NCBI RefSeq assembly: GCF_004023665.1 | Contig: NZ_SAUF01000001.1 | Span: 854,501-918,500 of the forward strand | Direction: 5' to 3' | DNA: 64,000 nucleotides | Origin: Afifella aestuarii | GTDB lineage: Bacteria; Pseudomonadota; Alphaproteobacteria; Rhizobiales; Afifellaceae | Part shown: positions 46,425-55,229 of the stretch, in pieces | Layout of the letters: the number at the start of each line of letters is the position of its first letter | Position numbering within the stretch: position 1 is the first letter of the stretch | The notes under the pieces: model-generated | Databases searched by the model: none | The model's input: only the letters and a program-made list of their open reading frames with translations | What the model was told of the DNA's origin: nothing | Made by a program: the position numbers and the translations under genes

Positions 46425-47705
46425 ATGCAAGAACGTCCGAGCCTCAGCGATTTCGCGCTGCCCGCAGGCCCCGCTCAGCGGCGCCAGTCGGTTGCCGTCA
46501 ACGTCGGTGGCGTGATGGTCGGAAGCGATCATCCGATCGCCGTCCAATCCATGACCAACACCGATACGGCCGATATCGATGCGACCGTCGCACAGGTGAT
46601 GGCGCTGGCCCGGGCCGGCTCCGAGCTGGTGCGGGTCACTGTCGATCGCGAGGAGGCGGCTGCGGCCGTCCCGCAGATTCGCGACAAGGTGCGCGCGGCC
46701 GGCGTCAACGTGCCTTTGATCGGCGACTTCCACTATATCGGCCACAAGCTTCTGGCCGAATATCCGGGCTGCGCCGAGGCGCTCGACAAATACCGCATCA
46801 ATCCGGGCAATGTCGGCTTCCGCAAAAAACGCGTGAGCCAGTTCGACGCCATCATCGAGACGGCGCTGCGCTACGACAAGCCGGTGCGGATCGGCGTCAA
46901 TTGGGGGTCGCTCGACCAGGAGCTGCTGACGCTCCTCATGGACGAGAACGGCCGCCAGGCGCATCCGATCTCCGCCACTGCGGTGATGCGCGAGGCGATG
47001 GTGCGCTCTGCACTTCTCTCCGCCGCGCGTGCCGAAGAGATCGGCATGCCGCGCGACAAGATCATTCTGTCGGCGAAAGTCTCCGACGTTCAGCAGCTCA
47101 TCACCGTTTACCGCATGCTGGCGCAGCGCTGCGATTACGCGCTGCATCTCGGCCTGACGGAAGCGGGCATGAGCTCCAAGGGGCTGATCGCCTCTTCGGC
47201 TGCCATGGGCATCCTGCTGCAGGAAGGCATCGGCGACACGATCCGTTATTCGTTGACGCCGGAGCCGGGCGGCGACCGCTCGCTCGAGGTGAAGGCGTGC
47301 CAGGAGCTCCTGCAGAGCATGGGCTTCCGCCAGTTCCTGCCGATCGTTTCGGCCTGCCCCGGATGCGGGCGCACGACCTCGTCACTCTTCCAGGAGCTGG
47401 CGCGCGACATCCAAAACCATATCGCTGCACGCATGCCCGTCTGGAAAGAGACCTATCCGGGCGTCGAGGCGATGTCGGTTGCCGTGATGGGCTGCGTCGT
47501 CAACGGGCCGGGTGAATCCAAGCACGCCGATATCGGCATTTCGCTGCCGGGCACGGGCGAACAGCCGGCCGCGCCGGTCTTCATCGACGGCGAGAAGGCG
47601 ACGACCCTGCGCGGGCCGAAGCTTGCGGAAGATTTCACCGCGCTCGTCGAAGACTATGTCGCGCGCCGCTATGGCGGTGCTACCCGGCAGGACGATGCGG
47701 CCTGA
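46425..47705 (+). CDS. ispG: 4-hydroxy-3-methylbut-2-enyl diphosphate synthase IspG
   Basis: A 426-residue iron-sulfur enzyme of the MEP isoprenoid pathway. The [4Fe-4S] ligands are in [10 protein letters not shown] and [10 protein letters not shown]. The TIM-barrel start [11 protein letters not shown] and [10 protein letters not shown] are characteristic. The start [10 protein letters not shown] (46425) lies 106 bp after glmM. It overlaps the next deaminase gene by 11 bp. Confidence 0.96.
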   Translation: MQERPSLSDFALPAGPAQRRQSVAVNVGGVMVGSDHPIAVQSMTNTDTADIDATVAQVMALARAGSELVRVTVDREEAAAAVPQIRDKVRAAGVNVPLIGDFHYIGHKLLAEYPGCAEALDKYRINPGNVGFRKKRVSQFDAIIETALRYDKPVRIGVNWGSLDQELLTLLMDENGRQAHPISATAVMREAMVRSALLSAARAEEIGMPRDKIILSAKVSDVQQLITVYRMLAQRCDYALHLGLTEAGMSSKGLIASSAAMGILLQEGIGDTIRYSLTPEPGGDRSLEVKACQELLQSMGFRQFLPIVSACPGCGRTTSSLFQELARDIQNHIAARMPVWKETYPGVEAMSVAVMGCVVNGPGESKHADIGISLPGTGEQPAAPVFIDGEKATTLRGPKLAEDFTALVEDYVARRYGGATRQDDAA

Positions 47706-48294
47706 GGCGGAGCGCCTCGCGGACCGTTTTCTCGAGGTCATCGAGACCGATATCCTGCCGTTGACCGAGGCAGGGGTCGCCGCCGGCAACAAAGTGTTCG
47801 GCGCGGCGATCCTGAAGAAGTCCGATTATTCTCTGGTCGTCGCCGCCTCCAACCAGGAGCGGACGAACCCGCTCTTTCACGGCGAGGTCGCGGCCCTCAA
47901 CGCCTTCTACCGCTTGCCGGATGCGAGACGTCCGGCGACCGCCGATTGTCTGTTTCTCGCCACGCACGAGCCCTGTTCGCTGTGTCTTTCGGCGATCACC
48001 TGGGCGGGCTTCGACAATTTCACCTATCTCTTTCCCTATGAGGTGACGCGCGACGCCTTTGCGATCCCGCACGACCTCGCCATCCTCAAGGAAGTCTTCG
48101 GGATCAAGGACGGGGCCTATCGCGGCACCAACACCTTCTGGACCGCGACGGCGCTCGTCGAACTGATCGACGCCTCCTCCGACGATGCGCAGGTCGCCTT
48201 CGCCGAGCGGGTCGCGCGGATCAAAGATGCGTATCAGCGGCTTTCGGGCGCCTATCAGGCGGAAAAGTCGGGCTCCGGTATCGCGCTTTCCTGA
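47695..48294 (+). CDS. Nucleoside/cytidine deaminase family protein
   Basis: A 199-residue zinc deaminase: the HGE motif with His62 and Glu64 and the PCSLC motif (Cys94 and Cys97) supply the zinc ligands and proton shuttle. It is distinct from TadA in length; a guanine or cytosine-type substrate is possible. The ATG at 47695 overlaps the ispG end, implying coupled translation; an in-frame ATG at 47671 is an alternative. Confidence 0.82.
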   Translation: MRPEAERLADRFLEVIETDILPLTEAGVAAGNKVFGAAILKKSDYSLVVAASNQERTNPLFHGEVAALNAFYRLPDARRPATADCLFLATHEPCSLCLSAITWAGFDNFTYLFPYEVTRDAFAIPHDLAILKEVFGIKDGAYRGTNTFWTATALVELIDASSDDAQVAFAERVARIKDAYQRLSGAYQAEKSGSGIALS

Positions 48295-48372
48295 AAGAGG
48301 CCTCCGGCGCCCTTGCGCGCGGCAGACGACGGCCCAAATTTCCGCCCGGATCCGGTTGAAGATTTCGGGGCG

Positions 48373-49275
48373 ATGCGGCGTTTCGGCAAAACACTTCTGG
48401 CTTTCGCGATCGTGGGGCTTTCGGCACCACGGGCGATCGCGTGGGAGGAAGGTGCCGTCGTCGGCATCGGGCCGCCGGCGAATGTGCCGCCCGCTTTCGA
48501 AAAGGTTGCCGCCGAACCCGAGGCGATCTGCGCGTCGATCGAGCTGCAGGCACGACGCTTCGGGCTCGATGCCGCCTATTTCGCCCGGCTCATCTTCAAG
48601 GAGAGCCGCTTTGATGCCGGTGCCGTCAGCCCGAAAGGCGCGGAGGGCATCGCCCAGTTCATGCCGGCGACGGCGCGGGCGCGCGGCCTTGCCGATTCCT
48701 TCGACATCGCCCCGGCGCTTTATCATTCGGCCTCGTATCTGCGCGAAAACTGGAGCCTCTTCGGCAATTGGGGATTGGCGGCGGCCGCCTACAATGCCGG
48801 ACCTAACCGCGTGAGAAGCTGGCTTGCCGGCGACAGCGGTCTTCCCTTCGAGACGCAGAATTTCGTTCTCTCCATCACCGGCGAGCCGGCGGAACGCTGG
48901 CGTGAAAGAGAAGCCAAGCTCGGCGATCTCAGTCTCGACCCCGACCTTTCCTTCCTGGAGGCGTGCCGGAAGCTGCCCGCGGCGCGCACGAGCCCGCGCA
49001 TGGCCATTGCCTCCGGCGACTGGAAGCCGTGGGGCGCGCAGGTCGCCGGCAGCTTTTCGCAGGCTGCGGCTCTGTCGCAGTTTCAAAGGCTGAAGGGCCG
49101 CTACGCTTCGCTCTTCGGCGACGAGCCGCCTATGGTGGTGCGGGCGAAGACGCCGGCGCGCGGTCGCGCTTCGATCTATGCCGTCCGGCTCGGAGCCGAC
49201 AGCAAAGCGGAGGCGAGCCGGATCTGCGACCGGCTGCGCGCCAAGGGAGGGGCCTGCGTGGTGATGAAGAATTGA
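48373..49275 (+). CDS. Lytic transglycosylase with C-terminal SPOR-like domain
   Basis: About 300 residues. A signal peptide (LLAFAIVGLSAPRAIA) precedes an SLT domain with catalytic Glu in IFKESRFDAGAVSPKGAEG, then QFMPATA and AAYNAGPNRV. The C-terminal ~50 residues (YAVRLGADSKAEASRICDRL) look like a SPOR peptidoglycan-binding domain. It would cleave glycan strands in the periplasm. An in-frame TTG at 48313 is an alternative start. Confidence 0.82.
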   Translation: MRRFGKTLLAFAIVGLSAPRAIAWEEGAVVGIGPPANVPPAFEKVAAEPEAICASIELQARRFGLDAAYFARLIFKESRFDAGAVSPKGAEGIAQFMPATARARGLADSFDIAPALYHSASYLRENWSLFGNWGLAAAAYNAGPNRVRSWLAGDSGLPFETQNFVLSITGEPAERWREREAKLGDLSLDPDLSFLEACRKLPAARTSPRMAIASGDWKPWGAQVAGSFSQAAALSQFQRLKGRYASLFGDEPPMVVRAKTPARGRASIYAVRLGADSKAEASRICDRLRAKGGACVVMKN

Positions 49276-49919
49276 GCCGCATCGACAGCCTCGACGATAT
49301 CGCCAAAGGCCTTACGCATCTCACCCGCGCCGATGCACGGCTGGGGCCGGTGGTGGCGCTTGCCGGCGACGTGCCGCTGCGCCGTCATCACGGCGGCTAT
49401 GAGGGGCTCGCCTCCATCATCGTGGCGCAGCAGGTTTCCAAGGCGGCGGCCGACAGCATCTGGCGACGTCTTGCCGACAAGCTTCAGGAGGTTGGGCCGC
49501 AGAGTGTTCTCGCCGCCGATGAGGAGGAGCTCAAGGCTTGCGGTCTGTCGCGGCCGAAGATCCGCACGCTGCGGCGGCTTGCCGAGAGCTGCGTCGCCGA
49601 TTTCCGCTTCGAGGGGCTGGAAGACCTGCCGGCGGAGGAGGCGATCGCCGAAATGACGGCGCTTCATGGCGTCGGGCGCTGGACGGCCGAGGTCTATCTT
49701 CTCTTCTGCTGCGGCCATCGGGACATCTTTCCAGCCGGCGACATTGCGTTGCAAAATGCCGTGCGCCACGCCTTCACGATGGTGGAGCGACCCTCGGAAA
49801 AGGAATTGCGGGGGATCGCGGAAGCCTGGTCGCCGTGGCGCGGCGTCGCCGCCCGCCTGTTCTGGCGCTATTACGCCGTCACTGCCAAAAAAGACGTGAT
49901 ACCTCTCGGAGATTCCTGA
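49272..49919 (+). CDS. DNA-3-methyladenine glycosylase, AlkA-like (HhH-GPD)
   Basis: A 215-residue HhH-GPD base excision glycosylase: helix-hairpin-helix LHGVGRWTAEVYLLFCC followed by the catalytic Asp in FPAGDIALQ. It removes alkylated bases. It lacks the N-terminal domain of E. coli AlkA. The TTG start overlaps the preceding stop (TTGA), and its stop overlaps the next ATG (TGATG), so three genes are coupled. Confidence 0.85.
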   Translation: MSRIDSLDDIAKGLTHLTRADARLGPVVALAGDVPLRRHHGGYEGLASIIVAQQVSKAAADSIWRRLADKLQEVGPQSVLAADEEELKACGLSRPKIRTLRRLAESCVADFRFEGLEDLPAEEAIAEMTALHGVGRWTAEVYLLFCCGHRDIFPAGDIALQNAVRHAFTMVERPSEKELRGIAEAWSPWRGVAARLFWRYYAVTAKKDVIPLGDS

Positions 49920-50581
49920 TGCCTTTAACCCTCCTCGACGGACCGCGAATCGCCCCAGCCTCGGGAGGCGCGGCAAAAAGTCTCGTCGTCTTCCTTCACG
50001 GCTTCGGCGCGGACGGCAACGACCTCATCGCGATCGGACGTGAATGGGCGCAGGCGCTGCCGGATACCGCCTTCGCCGCGCCGCATGCGCCGGAGCCGTG
50101 CGCGGCCGCGCCGATGGGCCGGCAATGGTTCGATCTCACGCGCCAGGACCCGGACGTCTATAAGCTCGGTGTGGCAGAGGCGGCACCCTCGCTCGACCGT
50201 TTCCTCGATCAGGAAATGCAGCGGGTCGGCGTCGACGAGACGAAGACGGCGCTCGTCGGCTTTTCGCAGGGCACGATGATGGCACTCCATGTCGGGCCGC
50301 TGCGGCCGAAAAAGCTAGCCGGTATCGTGGGTTTCTCCGGTCTTCTCGCCGACAAGGCGGCGATCGCGGCGCCTGCGGCGCAGAAGCCGCCGGTGCTTCT
50401 CGTGCACGGCGATAGCGATCAGCTCATCCCGGTGCAGGCGCTCTTCATGGCGAATGAGGGGCTGACGGACGCTAAGATCCCCGTCGAATGGCATATCAGC
50501 CAGGGGATCGGCCACGGCATCGGGCCGGACGGGCTCAGCCTGGCGCAGCAGTTTCTGCAGCGGGTGCTCGGCGCGGCCTGA
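49919..50581 (+). CDS. Alpha/beta hydrolase, carboxylesterase/phospholipase type
   Basis: A 220-residue esterase with oxyanion HGFGADGND, nucleophile GFSQGTMMA (GxSxG), Asp in HGDSDQLIP and His in GIGHGIG. It belongs to the phospholipase/carboxylesterase (acyl-protein thioesterase-like) family. The ATG shares its A with the preceding stop. A probable terminator follows at 50595. Confidence 0.88.
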   Translation: MPLTLLDGPRIAPASGGAAKSLVVFLHGFGADGNDLIAIGREWAQALPDTAFAAPHAPEPCAAAPMGRQWFDLTRQDPDVYKLGVAEAAPSLDRFLDQEMQRVGVDETKTALVGFSQGTMMALHVGPLRPKKLAGIVGFSGLLADKAAIAAPAAQKPPVLLVHGDSDQLIPVQALFMANEGLTDAKIPVEWHISQGIGHGIGPDGLSLAQQFLQRVLGAA

Positions 50582-50594
50582 GGAAGGCCGAGAC

Positions 50595-50622
50595 GCAAGC
50601 GCTGCCTCTTTGCGGCGCTTGC
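50595..50622 (+). terminator. Hairpin downstream of the esterase gene
   Basis: An 8-bp stem GCAAGCGC with GCGCTTGC (50595-50602 with 50615-50622) and a 12-nt loop, followed only by a weakly T-rich stretch. Probable but not certain terminator. Confidence 0.45.
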
Positions 50623-50736
50623 AAGATCCTTATTCGCCGACGTGACAGATGAGCTTCACAAGCGTGTCACAGAGCGTATAGACTATGCCTGCGACTAAGA
50701 GGAGGCCGTTGACTTCGATGGCATTAGCGCAGCGCC

Positions 50737-51294
50737 ATGACGATACACGTCTCGCCTAACGCGCATCCCGCACTCGTTCTGAACGCCGATTATCGGCCGC
50801 TCAGCTACTATCCTTTGTCGCTCTGGTCGTGGCAGGACGCCATCAAGGCGGTGTTTCTCGACCGAGTGAATATCGTCTCCGAATACGACTTCCAGATCCG
50901 AAGTCCGAGCTTCTCCATGAAGCTTCCTTCCGTCGTATCCTTGAAGACCTACATCAAGCCCTCCAGAAATCCCGCCTTCACACGCTTCAACGTCTTTCTC
51001 CGCGACCGCTTCGAATGCGCCTATTGCGGCTCGGAAGACGATCTCACCTTCGACCATGTGATCCCGCGCTCGAAGGGCGGCCAGACCACCTGGACCAACG
51101 TCATCACCGCCTGTGCGCCGTGCAATCTGAAGAAGAGCAACAAGAGCTGCGAGGAGATCAAGATCTGGCCGCGGCATATGCCGTTCGAGCCGACGACCTA
51201 CGATCTGCATCGCAACGGCCGGCTCTTCCCGCCGAACTATCTGCACGAAAGCTGGATGGATTATCTCTACTGGGATACGGAGCTGGAGCCGTAA
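50737..51294 (+). CDS. HNH endonuclease family protein
   Basis: A 185-residue protein with an N-terminal region conserved in proteobacteria (ALVLNADYRPLSYYPLS) and a C-terminal HNH domain: zinc cysteines in CAYCG and CAPCN around FDHVIPRSKGG. It resembles small HNH proteins of unknown role, possibly DNA repair. It is not next to phage genes. Convergent with dsbB. Confidence 0.88.
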   Translation: MTIHVSPNAHPALVLNADYRPLSYYPLSLWSWQDAIKAVFLDRVNIVSEYDFQIRSPSFSMKLPSVVSLKTYIKPSRNPAFTRFNVFLRDRFECAYCGSEDDLTFDHVIPRSKGGQTTWTNVITACAPCNLKKSNKSCEEIKIWPRHMPFEPTTYDLHRNGRLFPPNYLHESWMDYLYWDTELEP

Positions 51295-51322
51295 GCCGCT
51301 ACGGCGTTGGCTCCATATCGGC

Positions 51323-51835
51323 TCAGCGCCGCTTAGCCAGCGTCCTGTAAAGCGCGTAGATCGTCAGCGCGACAAGGAACAGCGAGGCGACCGCATTCCA
51401 GCCGGCGAAGGAGAGGCCGAAGAGGTGCCACAGCGCCTCGTCGCAGCTCGGCCCCGACACCCCGCTCTGCAGGGAATTGAACATCGACGCGGCATCGCCC
51501 GGACCGCCCGTCTGCACGCAGGTGTCCGGCCCCTTCCACCAATGATATTCGACGCCGGCATGATGCACGCCGAGCCCGAAGCTGACGGCCCAGATGATTG
51601 CGAGAACGCCGAAGAGGGCCGCGAGGAGGCCACGTGGCGCGCCCCGCCAGACCGCCAGCACCGTCACCAGCGTGATCGGCAGAGCGACGTAATAGGGCAG
51701 GCGCTCGCGCAGGCAGAGGGCGCAGGGCTGATAGCCGCCGATATGTTCGAAGCCGAGTGCGGTCAGAATGGTGGCGCCCGCCGCCAGAAAGAGGAGGAGG
51801 GCCAGAAGGCGCAGGGTGCGATCGGTTGCAGCCAT
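51323..51835 (-). CDS. dsbB: DsbB family disulfide bond formation protein
   Basis: A 170-residue inner membrane protein with four predicted helices and two cysteine pairs: PCALC (Cys38 and Cys41) and Cys106/Cys131. It would pass electrons from DsbA to quinone. It overlaps the DedA gene by one base and is probably co-transcribed with it. Confidence 0.9.
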   Translation of the reverse strand: MAATDRTLRLLALLLFLAAGATILTALGFEHIGGYQPCALCLRERLPYYVALPITLVTVLAVWRGAPRGLLAALFGVLAIIWAVSFGLGVHHAGVEYHWWKGPDTCVQTGGPGDAASMFNSLQSGVSGPSCDEALWHLFGLSFAGWNAVASLFLVALTIYALYRTLAKRR

Positions 51836-52428
51836 CAATGTGAGCCTGGCAGGATATATTTGATGATGATGAAGCCTCCCACCAGGAGCAGCAGGAAGAC
51901 GGTGAAGACGAGCCCGAGCCGCTTTTCGATGAAAGTCCTGATCGGCGGCCCGAAGGCATAAAGGAGGCCGGCGACCGCGAAGAAGCGGATGCCGCGGGCG
52001 ATGACGCTCGCCACCATGAAGACGACGAGCGACAAATGTGTGGCGCCCGAGGCGATGGTGATCACTTTGTAGGGAAAGGGCGTGACGCCGGCGATCAGGA
52101 CGGCCCAGGCACCCCATTCGTTGTATTTGGCGGCAAATGCCTCGAAGGCGTCGCCATAGCCGTAAAAGGCGAGAATGGGCGCCGCGACGGCCTGATAGAG
52201 AAAGGCGCCGATGAGATAGCCGAAGAGGCCGCCGATGACGGAGGCGATGGTGGCGACGGTCGCGTAATACCAGGCCTTCGACCGGTCGGCGAGGATCATA
52301 GGGATGAGGAGCGCGTCCGGCGGGATTGGAAACACCGAACTCTCGACAAAAGAGACGCCGGCAAGCGCGGCCGTCGCATGGCGGCTCGCGGCGAGGTTCA
52401 TCGTCCAATCATAGAGGGCGCGAAGCAT
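51835..52428 (-). CDS. DedA/YqaA family membrane protein
   Basis: A 197-residue protein with about five predicted membrane segments and the VTT (SNARE-associated) domain pattern: FVESSVFPIPPDALLIP with the conserved Glu/Pro, and ITIASGATHLSL. It is first in an operon with dsbB. DedA proteins help membrane integrity and lipid flipping; the exact role is unknown. Confidence 0.85.
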   Translation of the reverse strand: MLRALYDWTMNLAASRHATAALAGVSFVESSVFPIPPDALLIPMILADRSKAWYYATVATIASVIGGLFGYLIGAFLYQAVAAPILAFYGYGDAFEAFAAKYNEWGAWAVLIAGVTPFPYKVITIASGATHLSLVVFMVASVIARGIRFFAVAGLLYAFGPPIRTFIEKRLGLVFTVFLLLLVGGFIIIKYILPGSH

Positions 52429-52687
52429 GGGCCTTGCCGGTCGGGGAGTGATGAGGGCTTATCGCCTTCCGTCGCTGCGGGCTCAAGCCCTAACTTTTGG
52501 AGATGGCGGCGCCGGCTGCGCGAGCCCGCTTCGCCTGACCAGGCTTTAGCTCGGTCGCTTCTGCGGGTGAGATTTCTTTCCGCGTCTTGAGGAAATCCTG
52601 GCGCACAGCATCTTGCGCTGACGGCCGGCAACGCCTAAGCATCTGCGCGGATTTCCGGACGCCCCTTGCGGGCCGGCCGGGACCCTT

Positions 52688-52774
52688 GCGGGCGTGGCGG
52701 AACTGGTAGACGCGCTGGACTCAAAATCCAGTTCTGGTGACAGAGTGTCGGTTCGATTCCGACCGCCCGCACCA
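52688..52774 (+). tRNA. tRNA-Leu (anticodon CAA)
   Basis: An 87-nt class II tRNA. The acceptor stem GCGGGCG (52688-52694) pairs with CGCCCGC (52764-52770), and CCA is encoded (52772-52774). The anticodon arm has the loop CTCAAAA with anticodon CAA. The variable arm is long and the T-arm contains GGTTCGATTCC. No integrase gene or duplicated 3' end was seen nearby. Confidence 0.97.
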
Positions 52775-52926
52775 CCCTCTCTCTCTCCGACCCTCAGAGC
52801 TTTGTCGCGCCGCCTGGCGCCGATGCGGATGAACCATCTGGCGCGGCACGACTTTTGACCGTGCAACGAAGCTCGCGATAAGCTCTGGTGATGTCTGTCG
52901 CGGCGCACGTCGATGCCGGAGGAAGA

Positions 52927-53628
52927 ATGCCCGCCCCACATCTCGATCGCTCACTGGTGAAAGATCTCGGCGTTTTTGCCTCGCTCTCAGACGAGGATCT
53001 CGAAGCGGTCCTCGCCTCCGCCACGACGCGGCGGATTCCGATCAACACCGCGGTCTTCAATCAGGGCGATCCGGCGGGAGAGTTTTTTGCCCTCTTGCAT
53101 GGGCGCCTCAAGGTGACGCAGTCGACGCCCGACGGGCAGCAGATCGTCGTGCGCCACGTCAATCCGGGCGACATTTACGGCATCGCCAAGGCGATCCGGC
53201 GTCCGGACTATCCCGGTACGGCGACGGCGGTCGCCGACAGCCTGACACTCGCCTGGCCGATGAGCCAGTGGGACACGCTCGTCGCGCGCTGCCCGGCGCT
53301 TGCCGTCAATGCGCTGGCGACGGTCGGACAAAGGCTGCAGGACGCCCATACGCGCATCCGCGAACTCTCCACCGAAGAGGTGGAGCGGCGGGTCGCGCAT
53401 GCCCTTCTGCGCCTCGTCAAGCAGGCGGGCCGCAAGACCGACGAAGGCGTTCTGATCGATTTTCCGATCACCCGTCAGGACGTGGCGGAAATGACCGGCA
53501 CGACGCTGCACACGGTGAGCCGGCTCCTGAGTGCCTGGGAGGCGAGGGGCCTCGTCTCGAGCGGCCGCAAGAAGATCGTGGTGTGCGATCCGCATGCCCT
53601 CGTCGTCATCGCCGAGGGGGCCGAATAA
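52927..53628 (+). CDS. Crp/Fnr family regulator, candidate NO regulator
   Basis: A 233-residue regulator: cNMP-binding-like barrel (about 15-120), dimer helix, then a winged helix with DVAEMTGTTLHTVSRLLSAWE. FNR-type iron-sulfur cysteines are absent; members lacking them include NnrR/Dnr NO sensors. GGAGG 4 nt before the ATG at 52927 favours that start; an in-frame ATG at 52891 is weaker. Its position beside DUF1858-DUF6522 and the nor genes suggests it controls them. Confidence 0.82.
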   Translation: MPAPHLDRSLVKDLGVFASLSDEDLEAVLASATTRRIPINTAVFNQGDPAGEFFALLHGRLKVTQSTPDGQQIVVRHVNPGDIYGIAKAIRRPDYPGTATAVADSLTLAWPMSQWDTLVARCPALAVNALATVGQRLQDAHTRIRELSTEEVERRVAHALLRLVKQAGRKTDEGVLIDFPITRQDVAEMTGTTLHTVSRLLSAWEARGLVSSGRKKIVVCDPHALVVIAEGAE

Positions 53629-53651
53629 GGACGACTGAACCCCGATTCGTT

Positions 53652-53975
53652 TTATTGAGGCGCCCTGGGGCTGTGGGCCGCTGCGAGATCGGTGAGCGTG
53701 AAGCAGGTCCGGCGGAGGAGATGTCCCTCTTCGTCGACCACGAAGGTCGCGCGCCGGTCGTGATGGAAGAAGACGAGCCGGAAGGTGCCGGCGTCGCGGT
53801 CCTGGCCGCGCTCGAGCCGGCTCTTGATCTCGCCCTGGCGCATGAGCGTGCGCACCTCTTCGACCTCGAGCGCGAAGGCATCGGCGAGGAGGCCGGCATC
53901 GATGTCGAAGCCGTGATCGGTGCGTGTGATCGGCTTGCCGGTCTCGGCGGGATTTCTCATGGGCATAGGATTCAA
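53652..53975 (-). CDS. DUF6522-like protein
   Basis: About 107 residues, with no membrane segment or enzyme motif. The central strand pattern (GEIKSRLERGQDRDAGTFRLVFFHHDR) resembles DUF6522 proteins, which I recall near nitrogen-oxide genes. Its first codon overlaps the stop of the DUF1858 gene (ATGA), so the two form one unit. Convergent with the Crp/Fnr gene. Confidence 0.6.
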   Translation of the reverse strand: MNPMPMRNPAETGKPITRTDHGFDIDAGLLADAFALEVEEVRTLMRQGEIKSRLERGQDRDAGTFRLVFFHHDRRATFVVDEEGHLLRRTCFTLTDLAAAHSPRAPQ

Positions 53976-54241
53976 GGCCCCTCCTTTCGCGGCTCGGACG
54001 TTTCGGCCTGATACTCCGGGCGCTCATGCGGGATCATGTGCTCTGCAAGCTCGCGCAGAAGCGGTTCCGGCTCGATTCCGTGCTCGGTGCAGGCGTCGCG
54101 CACGGAGTGCATGTGGCCGAACGGACAGCCGATGCACAAGAGCCGGCGGCGCATGAAGACCGGGATGGCGTTTTTGTACCGGGTGAGGAATTCGTCGACG
54201 GCCATGTCGGCGACGTTCCACGACAAAGGCGGTGCGGGCAT
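53972..54241 (-). CDS. DUF1858 domain protein
   Basis: An 89-residue protein with a DUF1858 domain, including the motif RRLLCIGCPFG with the paired Cys and the partner segment ACTEHGIEPEPLLREL. The paired cysteines suggest a metal or redox site. DUF1858 domains also occur with hybrid-cluster and ScdA/RIC-type NO repair proteins. It is coupled to the DUF6522 gene, and an FNR-type dyad lies 55 bp upstream. Confidence 0.75.
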   Translation of the reverse strand: MPAPPLSWNVADMAVDEFLTRYKNAIPVFMRRRLLCIGCPFGHMHSVRDACTEHGIEPEPLLRELAEHMIPHERPEYQAETSEPRKEGP

Positions 54242-54295
54242 TGGTGTCTCCTCTCGAACCGAAAGGATCCTATGCCGGGTCGCGGCCGCTCTTCT

Positions 54296-54309
54296 TTGTC
54301 GGGCGACAA
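54296..54309. promoter_or_regulatory. FNR/NnrR-type dyad TTGTC-N4-GACAA
   Basis: A perfect 5-bp dyad in the 14-bp TTG-N8-CAA frame of FNR-family sites, 55 bp upstream of the DUF1858 gene. It shares frame length with the dyads at 58153 and 62920. Confidence 0.6.
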
Positions 54310-54356
54310 TCTCGAGGGCGGCTCATGGGCTCGCGCCGCAGAGGTCGCAGGAGACT

Positions 54357-54387
54357 GCCGACGCGGTGCAGAACGCTCCGCGTCGGC
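54357..54387 (-). terminator. GC hairpin after metQ
   Basis: A perfect 10-bp stem (54357-54366 with 54378-54387) and an 11-nt loop, just past the end of metQ on the minus strand. There is no T-run, so termination is only probable. Confidence 0.45.
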
Positions 54388-54412
54388 GATTGTCAGAGAA
54401 AATGGCTCAGCC

Positions 54413-55195
54413 TCACCAGGAGGCGATGACGGCACCGTTGAAGCGCTCGTTGATGAAGTCGCGGATCGCGTCGTCATGATAGGCCTTGACGAAGCGCTTC
54501 ACCCATTCGGCGTCCTTGTCTTCGCTGCGCACGGCGATGACGTTCACGTAAGGCGACTTCGCCGATTCCTTGGCGATGGCATCGGCGCGCGGGTCGAGGC
54601 CGGCTTCCAGCGCATAATTGGTGTTGATTGCGGCCGCATCGACATCGGGCAGGGAGCGCGGCAGCTGCGCTGCGTCGAGCTCGATGATGTCGATGTTCTT
54701 CGGGTTGTCGGTGACGTCGAGCGGCGTCGCCTTCAGGCCGGCATCCGGATCAAGCGTGATGAGGCCGGCATCCTGGAGGAGGAGAAGCGCGCGGCCGCCA
54801 TTGGTCGGATCGTTCGGGATGGCGACCTTCGCGCCTTCCGGAAGGTCGTCGATCTTCTCCACCTTGTTGGAATAGATGCCCATCGGCGTGTTGATCGTCG
54901 GCGCGACGGCGACGATGTCGAAGCCGCGATCGGCGATCTGGGCGTCGAGATAGGGCTGATGCTGGAAGGCGTTGGCGTCGAGCTCGCCGTCCGCCAGCGC
55001 CTGGTTCGGGACGACGTAGTCGGAGAATTCCAGGACCTTGATGTCGAGGCCGTCTTTGGCGGCGATTTCCTGGACCTTTTCCATGATCTCGCCCTGCTCG
55101 CCGGGCGTCACGCCGACGGTGATGGTTTCTGCGAGAGCGGGAACGGTGAGGCCGAGGGCCAGCGAACCTGCGAGGAAGAGTGTTTTCAAAGCCAT
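54413..55195 (-). CDS. metQ: MetQ/NlpA family methionine-binding protein
   Basis: A 260-residue substrate-binding protein. The signal peptide (about 1-22, ending PALA-E) has no lipobox Cys, so it is a soluble periplasmic form and not a lipoprotein. The ITVGVTPGEQGEIMEKV start and ANAFQHQPYLD are typical of the family. It is last in a metN-metI-metQ operon. Substrate is methionine or a related sulfur compound. Confidence 0.9.
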   Translation of the reverse strand: MALKTLFLAGSLALGLTVPALAETITVGVTPGEQGEIMEKVQEIAAKDGLDIKVLEFSDYVVPNQALADGELDANAFQHQPYLDAQIADRGFDIVAVAPTINTPMGIYSNKVEKIDDLPEGAKVAIPNDPTNGGRALLLLQDAGLITLDPDAGLKATPLDVTDNPKNIDIIELDAAQLPRSLPDVDAAAINTNYALEAGLDPRADAIAKESAKSPYVNVIAVRSEDKDAEWVKRFVKAYHDDAIRDFINERFNGAVIASW

Positions 55196-55229
55196 GACGA
55201 TACTTTCCGTTTTGAGGGGTCTTTGAAGC

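Noticed and set aside
52688-52774. tRNA-Leu as an integration site
   Set aside because: No integrase and no duplicated tRNA 3' end were seen on either side; flanking genes are ordinary chromosomal genes.
52546-52941. 131-codon minus-strand frame across tRNA-Leu
   Set aside because: It crosses the tRNA gene and the start of the Crp/Fnr gene and resembles no family.
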